Part shown: piece after piece, positions 26,082-35,884 of the stretch | Layout: every line of letters starts with the position of its first letter | Position numbering within the stretch: position 1 is the first letter of the stretch | NCBI RefSeq assembly: GCF_017569925.1 | Contig: NZ_CP050854.1 | Location: 1,674,001 to 1,738,000, forward strand | Length of the DNA stretch: 64,000 nt | Source: Brenneria izadpanahii | GTDB lineage: Bacteria > Pseudomonadota > Gammaproteobacteria > Enterobacterales > Enterobacteriaceae | Reading direction: 5' to 3' | Made by a program: the position numbers and the translations under genes | The notes under the pieces: model-generated | Seen by the model: the letters and a program-made list of their open reading frames with translations, nothing else | Told to the model about the DNA's origin: nothing | The model's database searches: none

Positions 26082-28532
26082 ATGCCCCTATTTAGTGCAC
26101 GGCTGCATCATTTTTATCTTCAGTGGAATAAGTGGTTAATAAGTTTTGTTTCTTTAGGTTGTGTGGGATATGCGCAGGCGTCCGTATCGGATTATGACGC
26201 GCTAGTCGTCCAGGCCCGCCAGGGAAATACCGACGCGGCGACGGCGTGGCTCGATCGGCAATCGCGCCAGCGTCTGTTGACGGTAAATGAAGTCGCCGAC
26301 TGGCTGCAAATCAACGGTTGGGCCGGGAATGATAATGAGGTTATCAGGCTGTGGCAGCGCTATCGCCATGTAGCGGTGTTGCCTAATCGCGCTATCACCG
26401 CGGCGGCCAAGTCCTATCGTAATCTCCGTCAATGGCCGCAATCGCTTGAATTATGGCGCATGGCGCTGAAACGTTCGCCGAATGACGACGATGCGCTAAG
26501 CGGCCTGGTTATGACGCTCTCTGATGCCGGACAGCGCGAAGAAGCGCTGCATCTGGCGTCAATGCGCGTGCAGCGCGCCCCTAGCGCGGCGCACTGGCGT
26601 GAACTGGCCTGGGTGCAGAACGCGGCGGGGCTTCATGAAGAGGCGCTGGTTTCTATTTCTCAGGCGGTGCAACGTTCACCTTATGATGCTCAACTGTTAA
26701 GCGATTACAGCGCCGTGCTGGCCGACAATCGCATCAGTAAGCCGGCATTAGCTATTGGCAATCAGGCGGAATTGTCTCCCGCGGCGCTGCGCCAGCGCCA
26801 GTCTGACGCCGCCGCCGAATTGGTGCGCATGGCCTTCCTTCCCAGTCCTACCGAACGAGAGCGCTTTGCCGTGGCGGATCGCGCGCTGGCAAGCTATGAA
26901 ACGCTGCTGACCCGCTGGCGTGCGGAACCTGAGGCGCAGGCGGACTATCGCCGCGCCCGTATCGATCGCATGGGAGCGTTGCTGGCGCGCTACCGCATGG
27001 AAGAGGTGGCGGCGGAATATGAAGACTTACGCCGCGCAGGGGATATTCCCGCTTATGCCCGGCTTTGGGCCGCTTCCGCCTATCTTTATCTGCGGCAACC
27101 CGCTAAAGCGGAACAGCTTTATCTTGCGGTGCAACGGGACGCGCCGCAGGAAATACGGCGGCTTGGGGAACAAAGCAATCTCTACTACAGCATGGCGGAA
27201 AACGGACGGATCGCCCAGGCGCAGCGGCAGGCCAGGCAACTGAGCCGAAACATCCCCTATTATCGTCATCTTTACGGGTCGCCGGTGCCGGCGCCGAATG
27301 ACGACTGGCTGGCGGCGCAGCGGATCTTGACTCAATCAATATTGTTACGCGACGCGCTCCCGCAGGCGCAGCGGAAGGCCGAGCATCTGGCCGATACCGC
27401 GCCGGGCAATCAGGGGCTGCGCATCGATTTAGCGGATATTTACCTGATGCGCGGATGGCCGCGCCGGGCGGAAATGGAATTGAAGCAGGTTGAAGGGTTG
27501 GAGCCTCGCAATATGTACCTGGAGACGCGGCAGGGGCTGGCCGCGCTGGACTTACAGGAGTGGCGTCAGGCCGATCTGCTTACGGATGACGTGATTGCCC
27601 GCTACCCGGAGGATAGCGGCGTACAGCGGCTTGAGCGGCTGCGCCGGGTGCATCACATGGCTGAGTTGCGTATCAGCGGCGGCCAGGGCATAAAATCCGA
27701 CAGTCCCGTCTCCGGTTCGCATAACGCCGATATTGATGCCGTGCTCTACAGTCCGCCGTTGGCCGACAACTGGCGCTTGTTCTCCGGGTTTGCGTTTCAC
27801 CAGGGAGAGTTCAATGAGGGCCGGGGGATTAACCGCCATGTGCGCGGCGGCGTGGAGTTCACTAACCGGAACAATTGGCTGGAAGCGGAAATATCGGGGC
27901 AGAACTATGGCCGCGGGCAAAAAATAGGCGCGCGACTTTCCGGCCGGCATGACTTTGACGACAGCTGGCGCATCGGCGCGAGCGCGGAGCGATTGATGGA
28001 TCGTACGCCGCTGCGGGCCTTAACCAACGGCGTGACGGCCAATGGCGGGCAGGCCTATGTTCGTTGGCGGCAGAATGAAAGGCGGGAATGGCGGCTGACC
28101 CTTGCGCCGGGATGGTTTTCCGACGGCAACCGGCGCTTCGAATATAGCCTTGAGGCGAAAGAAAGACTTTATAGCTCCGCTTTCCTGACGTTGGATTTCA
28201 CCCCTTCGCTAAGCGGCAGCCGCAACAGCAGATCCGACGTTGCTTACTACAGCCCGCGCCATGACGCGGCGCTACTGCCCGCGCTGACGCTCGACCACTT
28301 GATTTACCGCCATTATCAGACGGAATGGCATCAGGTAGTGGTGGCCGGGGCGGGCAGCTACTGGCAGAAGGGCGAATCGCGCGGCGCCATCACCACGCTC
28401 GGCTATGGTCAACGCGTACTTTGGAACGACGTTCTCGATGCCAGAGTGATGGTGAATTGGGATAAACGTCCCTATGACGGTGTGCGGGAACAGAATTTAT
28501 CGCTGTCTTTCGATCTTAATTACCGCTTCTGA
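26082..28532 (+). CDS. pgaA: PNAG export porin with TPR domain
   Basis: This ~816-residue outer-membrane exporter carries poly-beta-1,6-N-acetylglucosamine. A signal peptide (LISFVSLGCVGYAQA) is followed by a periplasmic tetratricopeptide superhelix over roughly residues 35-510. A C-terminal beta-barrel ends in alternating hydrophobic residues and the terminal aromatic of LSLSFDLNYRF. The length matches E. coli PgaA (807). I prefer the ATG at 26082, with GGGAG eight bases upstream, to the ATG at 26064. It is first in the pgaABCD order. Its ribosome site lies in a TTGGGAGC context, the kind of GGA motif CsrA uses in E. coli, but the leader shows only this one clear site. Confidence 0.95.
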   Translation: MPLFSARLHHFYLQWNKWLISFVSLGCVGYAQASVSDYDALVVQARQGNTDAATAWLDRQSRQRLLTVNEVADWLQINGWAGNDNEVIRLWQRYRHVAVLPNRAITAAAKSYRNLRQWPQSLELWRMALKRSPNDDDALSGLVMTLSDAGQREEALHLASMRVQRAPSAAHWRELAWVQNAAGLHEEALVSISQAVQRSPYDAQLLSDYSAVLADNRISKPALAIGNQAELSPAALRQRQSDAAAELVRMAFLPSPTERERFAVADRALASYETLLTRWRAEPEAQADYRRARIDRMGALLARYRMEEVAAEYEDLRRAGDIPAYARLWAASAYLYLRQPAKAEQLYLAVQRDAPQEIRRLGEQSNLYYSMAENGRIAQAQRQARQLSRNIPYYRHLYGSPVPAPNDDWLAAQRILTQSILLRDALPQAQRKAEHLADTAPGNQGLRIDLADIYLMRGWPRRAEMELKQVEGLEPRNMYLETRQGLAALDLQEWRQADLLTDDVIARYPEDSGVQRLERLRRVHHMAELRISGGQGIKSDSPVSGSHNADIDAVLYSPPLADNWRLFSGFAFHQGEFNEGRGINRHVRGGVEFTNRNNWLEAEISGQNYGRGQKIGARLSGRHDFDDSWRIGASAERLMDRTPLRALTNGVTANGGQAYVRWRQNERREWRLTLAPGWFSDGNRRFEYSLEAKERLYSSAFLTLDFTPSLSGSRNSRSDVAYYSPRHDAALLPALTLDHLIYRHYQTEWHQVVVAGAGSYWQKGESRGAITTLGYGQRVLWNDVLDARVMVNWDKRPYDGVREQNLSLSFDLNYRF

Positions 28533-28542
28533 AGGGCTGATG

Positions 28543-30557
28543 ATGTTTTTGATACCTTTGCGTTGCTTATTGATTATTGCCGCCATGCTGGCTATCACCG
28601 CCTGCTCGCAGACCGAGCGTCCTACATTTGTCGCCCCGGCGGAGCGCCCGCGCGCGGCTAACGAACAGGTCTGGCCGGTCAATCATTATGTTGTGCTGTC
28701 TTATCATGATGTTGAGGATGATGGCGCGAATCAGCAGTTTATGTCGGTGCGGAGCAGCGCGCTCAATGAGCAGTTTGTCTGGCTGCGGGAAAATGGCTAC
28801 CAGCCGGTCTCGGTGGACGATATTCTCCGCGCGCGCTCAGGCGGCAAGCCGCTGCCCGCGAAAGCGGTATTGCTTACCTTTGATGACGGCTACAGCAGTT
28901 TTTACCGCCGGGTATACCCTTTGCTGAGGGCTTACCAATGGCCTGCCGTGTTGGCGCCGGTGGGGAGTGGTTAGATACCCCGCAAGATCGGGCGGTGAAT
29001 TTTGGCGGAAAACCGGTGCCGCGCGATCGTTTCCTGTTCTGGCGCCAGGTGCGTGAAATGTCGCAATCCGGTCTGGTGGAGATCGGCGCTCACACCTATG
29101 CGCAGCATAAGGGGATGACGGCGAATCCGCAGGGCAACATGGAGCCGTATGCGGTGAATCGCGTCTATGATCCGCTCGCGCGGCGATATGAAAGCGCGGC
29201 TGACTATCGCCGGCGGGTTAATGAGGATGTTGAGCTTATCACGCGGCGAATTACCGAAGTGACGGGCAAGCCTCCCCGCGTCTGGGTATGGCCCTACGGC
29301 GCGGCGGGAGGAGAAGCGTTGAAAATCATCAAGCAGCATGGCTATCAGATGGCGTTGACGCTTGAGCGGGGGTTGGCGTCAGCCCATGAGCCGTATAACG
29401 TTCCGCGTATTCTTATCGCCAACAATCCGGATCTCAGCCAGTTTGCGCAGATGGTGGTTGCTGTCCGGCAGCGGGAAAACATGCGGGTGGCGCATATCGA
29501 CCTGGACTATGTTTACGATCCCGATCCGGCGCAGCAGGCGAGCAATCTGGACCAGTTGGTACAGCGGATCGCCGATCTCGGCATCAATACGGTTTTCTTA
29601 CAGGCGTTCGCCGATCCGCAAGGGGACGGAAATATCCGCTCCCTCTATTTCCCCAATCGTTGGCTGCCGGTCAGGGCCGATCTGTTTAATCATGCCGCCT
29701 GGCAACTCGCCACCCGCGCCCATGTGGAGGTCTATGCCTGGATGCCGGTGCTGGCTTTTGACTTTGATGATGCGCAGGCGCAGCGCGTTGAAAAAATCGA
29801 TCTTGCCAGCGGCCAACGGCGTATAGATACGCAGCAGTACAGGCGCCTATCGCCCTGGAATAGCGAGAACCGGCGGCGAATCATTGAAATTTATGAAGAT
29901 CTTGCCTCTCACGCCTCGTTTGACGGCGTTCTGTTCCATGACGACGCCATCCTAGCGGATGACGAAGATGCCAGCCCTGATGCGCTGCGCGCCTATCAGG
30001 CGGCCGGATTCCCGGACTCCATTGCCGCTATTCGTCAGGATCCGCAGCTTTTCTCCCGCTGGACCCGTTTTAAAAGCAGGGCGTTGATTGAATTTACCCA
30101 GACGCTGGCGGCGCATGTGCGCGATATCCGCGGACCGCAGATAAAAACGGCACGCAATATTTTTGCGCTGCCGATTCTGGAACCTGAAAGCGAAGCATGG
30201 TTCGCGCAGAACCTGGATGATTTTCTTGCCGCCTATGACTGGACCGCGCCAATGGCGATGCCGCTGATGGAGAATGTGCCATTAAAAGAGAGCAACGTCT
30301 GGCTGGAAAAACTGGTGCGCGCCGTCGGTCAGCGTCCGGGCGCGCTAAGTAAAACGGTATTTGAGCTTCAGGCCAGGGATTGGCGTACGCCGGAAGAGCG
30401 TTGGTTGAGCGCTGAGCAACTGGCCGAATGGATGAAGTCTTTGCAGATTAATGGAGCGCAGAGTTATGGCTATTACCCAGATAATTTCTTGACGGACCAG
30501 CCTGAGCTGAACGTTATTCGTCCCGAATTTTCATCAAGTTGGTATCCGCTGCCATGA
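28543..30557 (+). pseudogene. pgaB: PNAG de-N-acetylase with a -1 frameshift in a G run
   Basis: PgaB is the periplasmic lipoprotein that partly deacetylates PNAG and carries a C-terminal glycoside-hydrolase domain. The signal peptide ends in lipobox AITAC. Deacetylase motifs SYHDVED and LLTFDDGYSSF are in the first frame. That frame stops at 28974 after LAPVGSG. The second frame carries on from GEWLDTPQDRAVNFGG with the metal-ligand segment IGAHTYAQHKG and the whole hydrolase domain (HIDLDYVYDPDP onward). Adding one G to the GGGG run near 28962 joins the frames into a 671-residue protein, close to E. coli PgaB (672). As read, the catalytic domain is split. A sequencing error, a true mutation or slippage are all possible. 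Confidence 0.85.
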
Positions 30558-31882
30558 TAGATCGTATTATTGCCCTTTTCATATTATGCCTGGTGCTGAG
30601 TATTCCGTTCGGCGTTGCGCTCGTCTTTACCGGTGAAGCGATGCTGTACTTCATTTTCCTCTGGCCGTTGTTTATGTCGGGGATCTGGATGGCCGGCGGC
30701 CTGTATTTCTGGTTTCACTATGAGCGCCACTGGCCGTGGGGCAAAGATGTGCCCCCGCCGACGCTGAAGGGGGAACCGCTGGTGTCGGTTTTGATCCCTT
30801 GTTACAACGAAGAGCAAAATGCGCGTGAAACCATTGAGGCGGCGCTGGCGCAGCGCTATCAGAACATTGAGGTCATCGCCATCAATGACGGTTCTAAAGA
30901 CGATACGGCGGCGGTGCTTAATCAGCTCGCCAGTGAGTATGATCGGCTGCGGGTCATTCATCTGGCAAGTAATCAAGGCAAAGCCGTGGCGTTGCAGACC
31001 GGTGCCGCGGCGGCAAAGAGCGATCTGCTGGTCTGTATCGACGGCGATGCGCTGCTTGACCGTGATGCCGTGGTTTATCTGGCCGCGCCCCTGGTTGATA
31101 ATCCCCGGGTGGGGGCGGTGACCGGCAATCCGCGAATTCGTACGCGTTCTACGCTGATCGGACGTATGCAGGTCGGCGAGTTTTCCTCGATCATCGGCCT
31201 TATCAAGCGCACTCAGCGCGTATACGGCATGATTTTCACCGTTTCGGGCGTGGTTGCGGCATTCCGCCGCCGGGCTTTGGCTGATGTCGGCTACTGGAGC
31301 CCGGATATGCTCACCGAAGATATCGACATCAGTTGGAAATTGCAGTTACGCCACTGGTCGGTATTTTTTGAACCAAGGGCGCTTTGCTGGATCCTGATGC
31401 CGGAAACGCTGAGAGGACTGTGGAAACAGCGTTTACGCTGGGCGCAGGGCGGCGCGGAAGTGTTTTTGAAGAATCTGCGCAATCTATGGTCCTGGCGTCA
31501 TCGTCGTATCTGGCCGTTGTTCTTTGAATACAGCATTTCGACGATTTGGGCCTTTACCTACGCAATCAGCATTGTTCTTTTTTTCCTCGGCCAATTTATT
31601 GATATTGACGAAAATATCCGAGTGGAAAATATATTTCCGCCAGCCTTTACCGGCATGGTGCTGGCGGTAACCTGTTTACTGCAATTCTCGATTAGCCTGT
31701 TGATTGACAGGCGTTATGAGGAAAATCTGGGTAAATCGCTTTTTTGGGTAATTTGGTATCCGATGGTGTATTGGATGTTAAGTTTATTTACCAGTCTGGT
31801 TGGCTTTCCGAAGGTCATGCTGCAAGCGCGGCGTCAACGCGCCCGCTGGGACAGCCCCGACCGCGGTATTGAAAAGGGGTAA
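30554..31882 (+). CDS. pgaC: PNAG synthase glycosyltransferase
   Basis: This is the inner-membrane processive GT2 glycosyltransferase that polymerises UDP-GlcNAc into PNAG, activated by c-di-GMP together with PgaD. It has 442 residues (E. coli 441). There are N-terminal membrane helices in ~1-60, then the GT2 core with [12 protein letters not shown], the DGDA metal site in [19 protein letters not shown] (TED-like) and the QxxRW motif in [10 protein letters not shown]-terminal helices follow. The ATG at 30554 overlaps the pgaB stop (ATGATAG), so expression is coupled to translation through the end of pgaB. This matters because pgaB is frameshifted. Confidence 0.96.
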   Translation: MIDRIIALFILCLVLSIPFGVALVFTGEAMLYFIFLWPLFMSGIWMAGGLYFWFHYERHWPWGKDVPPPTLKGEPLVSVLIPCYNEEQNARETIEAALAQRYQNIEVIAINDGSKDDTAAVLNQLASEYDRLRVIHLASNQGKAVALQTGAAAAKSDLLVCIDGDALLDRDAVVYLAAPLVDNPRVGAVTGNPRIRTRSTLIGRMQVGEFSSIIGLIKRTQRVYGMIFTVSGVVAAFRRRALADVGYWSPDMLTEDIDISWKLQLRHWSVFFEPRALCWILMPETLRGLWKQRLRWAQGGAEVFLKNLRNLWSWRHRRIWPLFFEYSISTIWAFTYAISIVLFFLGQFIDIDENIRVENIFPPAFTGMVLAVTCLLQFSISLLIDRRYEENLGKSLFWVIWYPMVYWMLSLFTSLVGFPKVMLQARRQRARWDSPDRGIEKG

Positions 31883-31885
31883 TCG

Positions 31886-32314
31886 ATGAATTCACCGTTG
31901 ATATTGACCGAGCGACGCCTGCTCCCGCTGTTGTTTGATATATTGATGACGTTATGTGGCTGGTGCGGGTTTATTTTGCTAATGACCGAGAGTTTGTTGC
32001 TAACACTACAGCAATCGCCGTGGGCCGGGCCTCGTCCTATCTCGTCAGAGTTAAATACGTTTTCCCTGTATCTTGCTATTGGCATTTTCAATGCACTGCT
32101 GTTAATCGGCTGGGCGAAATACAATCAGTTTCGGTTTCGCATAGAACGCCGTAAACGCTCCGATGATTTAAATTCTGGAGAGGTGGCGCGGAGTTTTTCT
32201 ATTCATAAAAATCAGATTGATACGCTTAACCATAACCGGGTACAGCATGTCTGGCATGACGAAGACGGACGCCTTGTTCGCATTGAGGCTATCAACGTAA
32301 CTTGTGGCGCATAA
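31886..32314 (+). CDS. pgaD: PNAG synthase accessory subunit
   Basis: This 142-residue inner-membrane protein has two hydrophobic segments (about residues 18-42 and 58-78) and a basic cytoplasmic tail (FRIERRKRSDD onward). It begins three bases after the pgaC stop. It forms the c-di-GMP-responsive synthase with PgaC. Size and placement match E. coli PgaD (137 residues). Confidence 0.9.
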   Translation: MNSPLILTERRLLPLLFDILMTLCGWCGFILLMTESLLLTLQQSPWAGPRPISSELNTFSLYLAIGIFNALLLIGWAKYNQFRFRIERRKRSDDLNSGEVARSFSIHKNQIDTLNHNRVQHVWHDEDGRLVRIEAINVTCGA

Positions 32315-32328
32315 TGGGTTATACGCGT

Positions 32329-32360
32329 GATATTTCAAGTCGCGGAGGCGTTGGCCGCCC
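32329..32360. repeat. dispersed TTCAAGTCGCGG-type repeat fragment
   Basis: GATATTTCAAGTCGCGGAGG followed by CGTTGGCCGCCC matches the left part of the dispersed element at 10994 and 42499. It lies between the convergent pgaD and yfiB genes. Confidence 0.6.
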
Positions 32361-32516
32361 TTAATATATAACGCAAACGCACGACCATTATCGGCATAAA
32401 ATATAACCGCTTTGGTCATTTCATCGCGGTTATATTTTTACGTTTTATTTGAAAAGATAGCGTTATTCTGATTCATCCCGGATAAATAAAATAGAGCGGG
32501 GCGAATGCTTATTTTA

Positions 32517-33002
32517 TCAAGGCGCGGTGATAACAATAGAAACCCTGCGATTTTCTGCCCGGCCCTGCGGCGTATTATTGTCGGCGATGGGGTATTTTTC
32601 ACCTAATCCCTGGGTCGTTAGATTACCGCGAGGTATATTGCCGCTTTCCGCATAAAAATCCGCAACGGTAGCTGCACGTTTGAGAGACAAAAATTGATTA
32701 TAGCTGCTCTCGCCATAATTGTCCGTGTGTCCGTCCATTCTTGCGTGGAGTAATCCTACCGAAGATAAGGACGAGGCTATTTTTTTTATAGCCTCTTTAC
32801 TTTGGGATGTCAGCGTTGATTTGTTATTTTCAAATAATACTTTTTCCGATAGGCCTAATGTCCATCCCTCTGGCGTATTTTTAAATCCTTGAGATTGTAA
32901 TGCGGAAATTTGTGCGCGGGTAAATGTTTGCTGTGGAGACTGACAACCTACAAGTGCAAAAATTGCCACCGTAGCTAATGTTGCTATAAAGCCCGATTTC
33001 AT
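32517..33002 (-). CDS. yfiB: OmpA-type outer-membrane lipoprotein YfiB
   Basis: This 161-residue peptidoglycan-associated outer-membrane lipoprotein has lipobox LVGC near residue 20 and an OmpA C-terminal domain (RMDGHTDNYGESSYN, TTQGLGEKYPI, RAENRRVSIVI). It lines up along its length with E. coli YfiB (160 residues). In the YfiBNR system it sequesters YfiR at the outer membrane under envelope stress and so frees DgcN. It is the last gene of yfiR-dgcN-yfiB, 20 bases after dgcN. Confidence 0.94.
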   Translation of the reverse strand: MKSGFIATLATVAIFALVGCQSPQQTFTRAQISALQSQGFKNTPEGWTLGLSEKVLFENNKSTLTSQSKEAIKKIASSLSSVGLLHARMDGHTDNYGESSYNQFLSLKRAATVADFYAESGNIPRGNLTTQGLGEKYPIADNNTPQGRAENRRVSIVITAP

Positions 33003-33022
33003 AAAATCCTCTGTTTTGATAA

Positions 33023-34252
33023 TTAAGCGTTATGATGGTTCTGTTTTTCCAGATACATATTTTTATCTGCTTCTTCCATTAAAGATTTTAATGTTGAATT
33101 ATTGTCAGCAATCGCTACGCCGATACTGAGTGTCATATTAATCGTAATTCCATCGGATAAACAGATCGGTTCGCTCATTTTTCTATGAATTTTTTTTATG
33201 ACGCCTTCAATATAGCTCATGTCTTTGGTTTCAGATAACAGAAACAGCGCGAATTCATCGCCGCCCAGGCGTGAGGGAAGCGATGCTTTGCCCACGCAAT
33301 CTAATAAACGATTAGCAATAGTAATTAATACTTCATCGCCTACGGCATGTCCGTAGGTATCGTTAATCTCCTTGAAATGGTTGCCATCGATAAAAAGCAG
33401 CGCGATCTGAGATTTGCTTTTTTTATCTTTGAGCAGTTTTTCCAGCGTGCCGCAAAATGCGGCCCTGTTGGCTAATCCGGTTAGCGAGTCGTGCCGCGAG
33501 CGTTTCAGCAGAGAGTCGTTCTCTTTTAATATCTGCTTTTGCCAATGTTCAATTTCATTGATTAAGCTATTGAAATCTTTACTTAATGTGTCTATTTCCA
33601 TAATTTTACCCGCCGGCGCCCGCCGGGTGAAATTTCGATTTTCTCTGATATCATGCACTACGTCGGTAATATTTTGCAGATCGATAATCAGGCCGTTATG
33701 CAAGCGCCGGGAGATGAAAATTGACAGCACGGAGGATAGAATTACGCATAGGGTCAGCGTGATTAATGAGAAATAGACAAATTGTTTAACCGTGGCATCC
33801 GCGCCGGATATCTCGATTTTACCGACTAATTCGCCCCGATGATAAATGGGTTGAATAATCGAGTGCGGGAAAAGCCAACGGATGATCAGTTTATCCGCAT
33901 TATCCATCGAAAGGCTATCGGCGGCCCGCCATTCCGTTAATTTCTTTCCTTGGGCATCTGTTACGATGGCAATGTTAAATTGGTCCTGCTGGCCGAGATT
34001 GTTCAATATTTCTTTGGCGGCGATACCATCCTGAAACACCACGGCGGCTTCTATACTTTGACTTAACGTATAGCCCAGTAATTGCAGGTTTTTTTCAGCA
34101 TATTGTTTAAATGAAATTAATGAAGCCGCGGTAATCAGCATCCACGATACCATCATCGTAATAACGAGACTCATCGTGCTAATACGAGTCAGGGCAGACC
34201 TGAAGGTTATTTTCCTTTCTATATGAGAGGCGGAAATTCCTTTTTTATTCAT
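33023..34252 (-). CDS. dgcN: membrane diguanylate cyclase DgcN (YfiN)
   Basis: This 409-residue enzyme makes c-di-GMP. A membrane helix near 30-52, a periplasmic PAS/CHASE-like sensor region (~55-165), a second membrane helix (~170-190) and a HAMP precede the GGDEF domain, with RLGGDEFALFLL intact and DSLTGLANRAAF at its start. No RxxD product-inhibition site is seen five residues before GGDEF (the sequence there is KASLPSR). The length equals E. coli DgcN (408). It overlaps yfiR by four bases (ATGA). Its c-di-GMP is a natural activator of the PgaC-PgaD synthase encoded just next door. Confidence 0.95.
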   Translation of the reverse strand: MNKKGISASHIERKITFRSALTRISTMSLVITMMVSWMLITAASLISFKQYAEKNLQLLGYTLSQSIEAAVVFQDGIAAKEILNNLGQQDQFNIAIVTDAQGKKLTEWRAADSLSMDNADKLIIRWLFPHSIIQPIYHRGELVGKIEISGADATVKQFVYFSLITLTLCVILSSVLSIFISRRLHNGLIIDLQNITDVVHDIRENRNFTRRAPAGKIMEIDTLSKDFNSLINEIEHWQKQILKENDSLLKRSRHDSLTGLANRAAFCGTLEKLLKDKKSKSQIALLFIDGNHFKEINDTYGHAVGDEVLITIANRLLDCVGKASLPSRLGGDEFALFLLSETKDMSYIEGVIKKIHRKMSEPICLSDGITINMTLSIGVAIADNNSTLKSLMEEADKNMYLEKQNHHNA

Positions 34253-34803
34253 GATTTTTCATTCTGTGGTCGCGCGAGGATTAAAACTTCAGGGCTGATC
34301 CTGATACCGGTTCGGGATAAAGAATCTGAATTTACCGAAAAGCTGACTTTTTTATTAGCGAATATCAGGCAAAACGCGCTACCGGCGATACAGGCCGGAT
34401 TTTGTTCGGCAATAGTTAATAACGGATGTTCGGGGTGTTGATTAACTATTGTTAATTGTTCTGAAATAGACTCTTTCCCAAAATATATGGCATCGCATCG
34501 TGATGGGGAATAATCTTGAGTATTCTTCAGCGTGACGGAATTAAAAATCGTTCTTTTGGGTGTCGCAGCCGGTGGCGGCGCGGTTAGTGAAGAAGAAAAA
34601 TAAGCCGATGATAGTACGCAAAGAGTGGGCGTTTTATCTGGAACGGGCCAATATGAATAACTGATAATTCCAGCCACGGTTTGATAAACCATGTCCGCCG
34701 GCACCTGCGACATTTCGTACTCGATACCGGACGGTTTGGTTTTGGCGGAAGCCATAGCGGTAAACAGTATGCAAAGGGTGAATACAGGCCACTTTTTCAC
34801 CAT
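34249..34803 (-). CDS. yfiR: periplasmic repressor of DgcN, YfiR
   Basis: This 184-residue periplasmic protein has a signal peptide (FTLCILFTAMASA) and four cysteines in the mature part (TLCVLS, SRCDAI, PACIAGSAFC), consistent with the two disulfides of YfiR. YfiR binds the periplasmic domain of DgcN and keeps it off; redox or cell-wall stress relieves this. It is first in the three-gene operon and translationally coupled to dgcN. The proline/alanine stretch TAPPPAATPKR is a small insertion not typical of E. coli YfiR. Confidence 0.88.
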   Translation of the reverse strand: MVKKWPVFTLCILFTAMASAKTKPSGIEYEMSQVPADMVYQTVAGIISYSYWPVPDKTPTLCVLSSAYFSSSLTAPPPAATPKRTIFNSVTLKNTQDYSPSRCDAIYFGKESISEQLTIVNQHPEHPLLTIAEQNPACIAGSAFCLIFANKKVSFSVNSDSLSRTGIRISPEVLILARPQNEKS

Positions 34804-35022
34804 ACTTAATCCAGTTATGTCAAAAAAAGCATTAATTCGAATAAGCTACAATATATTTAATATCTACTGTTCTATCCAGCGGTTTTTGGGAGCCGGCAGC
34901 CGGCGCTGTAGATAAAATAACCGTTCGGAGTTTACTTTCACATTTACATATTCGGTCTTCCTGTTACAGTCAAAAAAAGCCAACCGACATTGCGGTTCAG
35001 CTTGTTATCAATACGAAGGGAG

Positions 35023-35805
35023 ATGTCTTATTTGGACATATTAGCGATTAAATTGGCTGTAACGCCGGTTCTGATGCTTGCTGTTTCTTTGGCGGTGAGA
35101 AAGTGGGGTGGGTTTGTTGGCGGTTTACTTTCCGGTATGCCGCTGACCTCCGGCCCGGTCGCTCTGTTTCTGGCGATTGAGCAGGGGCCGCAATTTGCGG
35201 CTAAGGCCGCCTCCGGCGCGTTATCTGGGCTAGCCGCGGTGTTGCTTACGTACCTTTTCTATCTCGTCGTCACCAGTTCTCTTTCTGTTTTGGCGGCTTG
35301 CGTCAGCGCGTTGGCATTTTTTGGCGTGATCTCTTTGCTGTTGCTGGTTTCCAATTCTCCCTTGGGGGCGATAATTATCAGCTTGGCGGCAATCGCGGCC
35401 ATCATCCGATTAACCAATCGGGGAGGGCGGGAGATCCGAAAATCAACGGTTCCGTTTTGGGATATTCCGATGCGTATGCTGACGTCGACAGCGATGCTGT
35501 TCGCTATTACCGGCTCGGCACGGGTAATCGGTCCGCATGTCAGCGGTATTCTTTCGCCCGTTCCCGTCATCGCCTGGCCGTTGACGGTATTCGCGCACGT
35601 TCAGGGCGGGCGAAGCGAAATGGCGGCGGTAGTGCGTGGCAACGCGGTAAGTGCGATAGGCGTGATTATCTTTTATATGACGATCAGGGAACTGATCCTC
35701 CAGGCTGGATTATTGACGACCTTTGTCGTGGCATTCGCCGCTTCGGTATTAACTACAACCTTGTTGGCCGAAGTTATGCGGCGTTCGGCGAGAGCGGCGT
35801 CTTAA
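35023..35805 (+). CDS. polytopic inner-membrane protein of unknown function
   Basis: This is a 260-residue, very hydrophobic protein with about seven to eight membrane helices. I do not recognise the family with confidence. The N-terminal segment KWGGFVGGLLSGMPLTSGPVA is glycine/proline-rich and repeated in spirit near ARVIGPHVSGILSPVPVI, suggesting two inverted half-repeats as in some small transporters. The ATG at 35023 has AAGGGAG immediately upstream and is preferred to a TTG at 34990. It is a single-gene unit between yfiR and a convergent DMT transporter. Confidence 0.75.
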   Translation: MSYLDILAIKLAVTPVLMLAVSLAVRKWGGFVGGLLSGMPLTSGPVALFLAIEQGPQFAAKAASGALSGLAAVLLTYLFYLVVTSSLSVLAACVSALAFFGVISLLLLVSNSPLGAIIISLAAIAAIIRLTNRGGREIRKSTVPFWDIPMRMLTSTAMLFAITGSARVIGPHVSGILSPVPVIAWPLTVFAHVQGGRSEMAAVVRGNAVSAIGVIIFYMTIRELILQAGLLTTFVVAFAASVLTTTLLAEVMRRSARAAS

Positions 35806-35884
35806 TATCCGTATGGTATGGGGAACGCCTAAAATCAAGGCGGCGACCGGATGGCGTTCCAACTGATACGGTTTATTCGGAGGG

